Below are positions 63,701-64,000 of a stretch of DNA of 64,000 nt, in pieces. Under the pieces are notes generated by a model. It searched no databases. It was not told the DNA's origin and saw nothing but the letters and a program-made list of their open reading frames with translations. This DNA is from Arthrobotrys musiformis. Its lineage: Eukaryota > Ascomycota > Orbiliomycetes > Orbiliales > Orbiliaceae. The translations under genes and the position numbers were made by a program. The stretch lies in the NCBI GenBank assembly GCA_036971715.1, contig JAVHJL010000012.1, forward strand, positions 1,054,001 through 1,118,000, in the 5' to 3' direction. Each line of letters begins with the position of its first letter. Positions within the stretch are counted from its first letter, which is position 1.

Positions 63701-64000
63701 TAATTATCATCGATGGTGATCTAGGTCGCAGCCGGAGGACTTGGTGGTATCGAAAATAACCGACAGTGCTTATTCTGGCGATAATATTGGAGCTCAGGGG
63801 CATGGCTTAATGGCAATGGACTATATTACCTCCCCACAAAGGTCGACCTCGAAGGACTAAGTTATATGGAGTTACTTGATAATGTACTCCAGAACGCAAA
63901 TACGGTGATGGCAATTTAAGGTAAGAGCTTCCCTTTCATGTTTAGAATTCTGGGACCAGGCCGCCTTTCGGCCTTCAAGTCGGGGTCCGAGCAAATGGCT
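63701..64000. other. No gene seen
   Basis: Only short frames to the window end. Confidence 0.4.

Noticed and set aside
1..64000. CRISPR array or bacterial origin
   Set aside because: Spliced genes, gypsy elements and lack of regular spaced repeats exclude it; the three boxes at 63.2-63.7 kb are too far apart.

Overview
The window is fungal nuclear DNA, most likely from a repeat-rich filamentous ascomycete. The evidence is short GT-AG introns (about 47-99 nt) with CTAAC/CTAAT-type branch sites, chromodomain Ty3/gypsy elements, fungal-only families (a JmjC protein with a CDCA7-like zinc finger, an LPMO-like secreted protein, a DUF6589-like protein), and stop codons explained by C-to-T or G-to-A changes as in repeat-induced point mutation (RIP). 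I cannot name the genus; a truffle-like Pezizomycete or another transposon-swollen Pezizomycotina would fit.

Layout. 1-8.4 kb: minus-strand Ty3/gypsy chromovirus copy A, nearly complete but broken, with an extra C2H2 finger before the protease and a chromodomain plus AT-hook tail. 9.6-10.6 kb: two direct repeat copies. 12.2-13.2 kb: two-exon minus-strand gene. 14.5 kb: 166-bp MITE. 15.7-17.4 kb: large unknown gene. 18.7-22.7 kb: a minus-strand unknown gene divergent from an F-box gene, then a broken second F-box gene. 24-30.6 kb: small plus-strand genes (chromodomain-like, three coiled-coil proteins, a secreted LPMO-like protein with one frameshift). 31-32.1 kb: decayed kinase-like gene. 36.8-39.9 kb: zinc-finger gene whose two fingers lie on duplicated 90-nt exons. 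41-49.9 kb: a block with two basic or coiled-coil ORFs, a RecQ-like helicase, a cysteine-cluster protein with a SUMO-interaction-like motif, and a convergent DUF6589-like protein; this is the best candidate for an undescribed mobile element. 50.2 kb: 76-bp hairpin MITE. 50.4-54.9 kb: facing fragments of LTR elements (C, E, D). 55.4-57.8 kb: JmjC/zinc-finger gene. 59.5-62.1 kb: truncated gag of copy B, related to A, with at least eleven RIP-type stops. 63.2-63.7 kb: a 27-29 bp motif three times.

Host-type genes form small islands between retroelement blocks. Many conserved genes carry single-base frameshifts, which means either decay or uncorrected assembly indels. Several exons reported here have no start codon and were found only by following reading frames and splice phases by eye.
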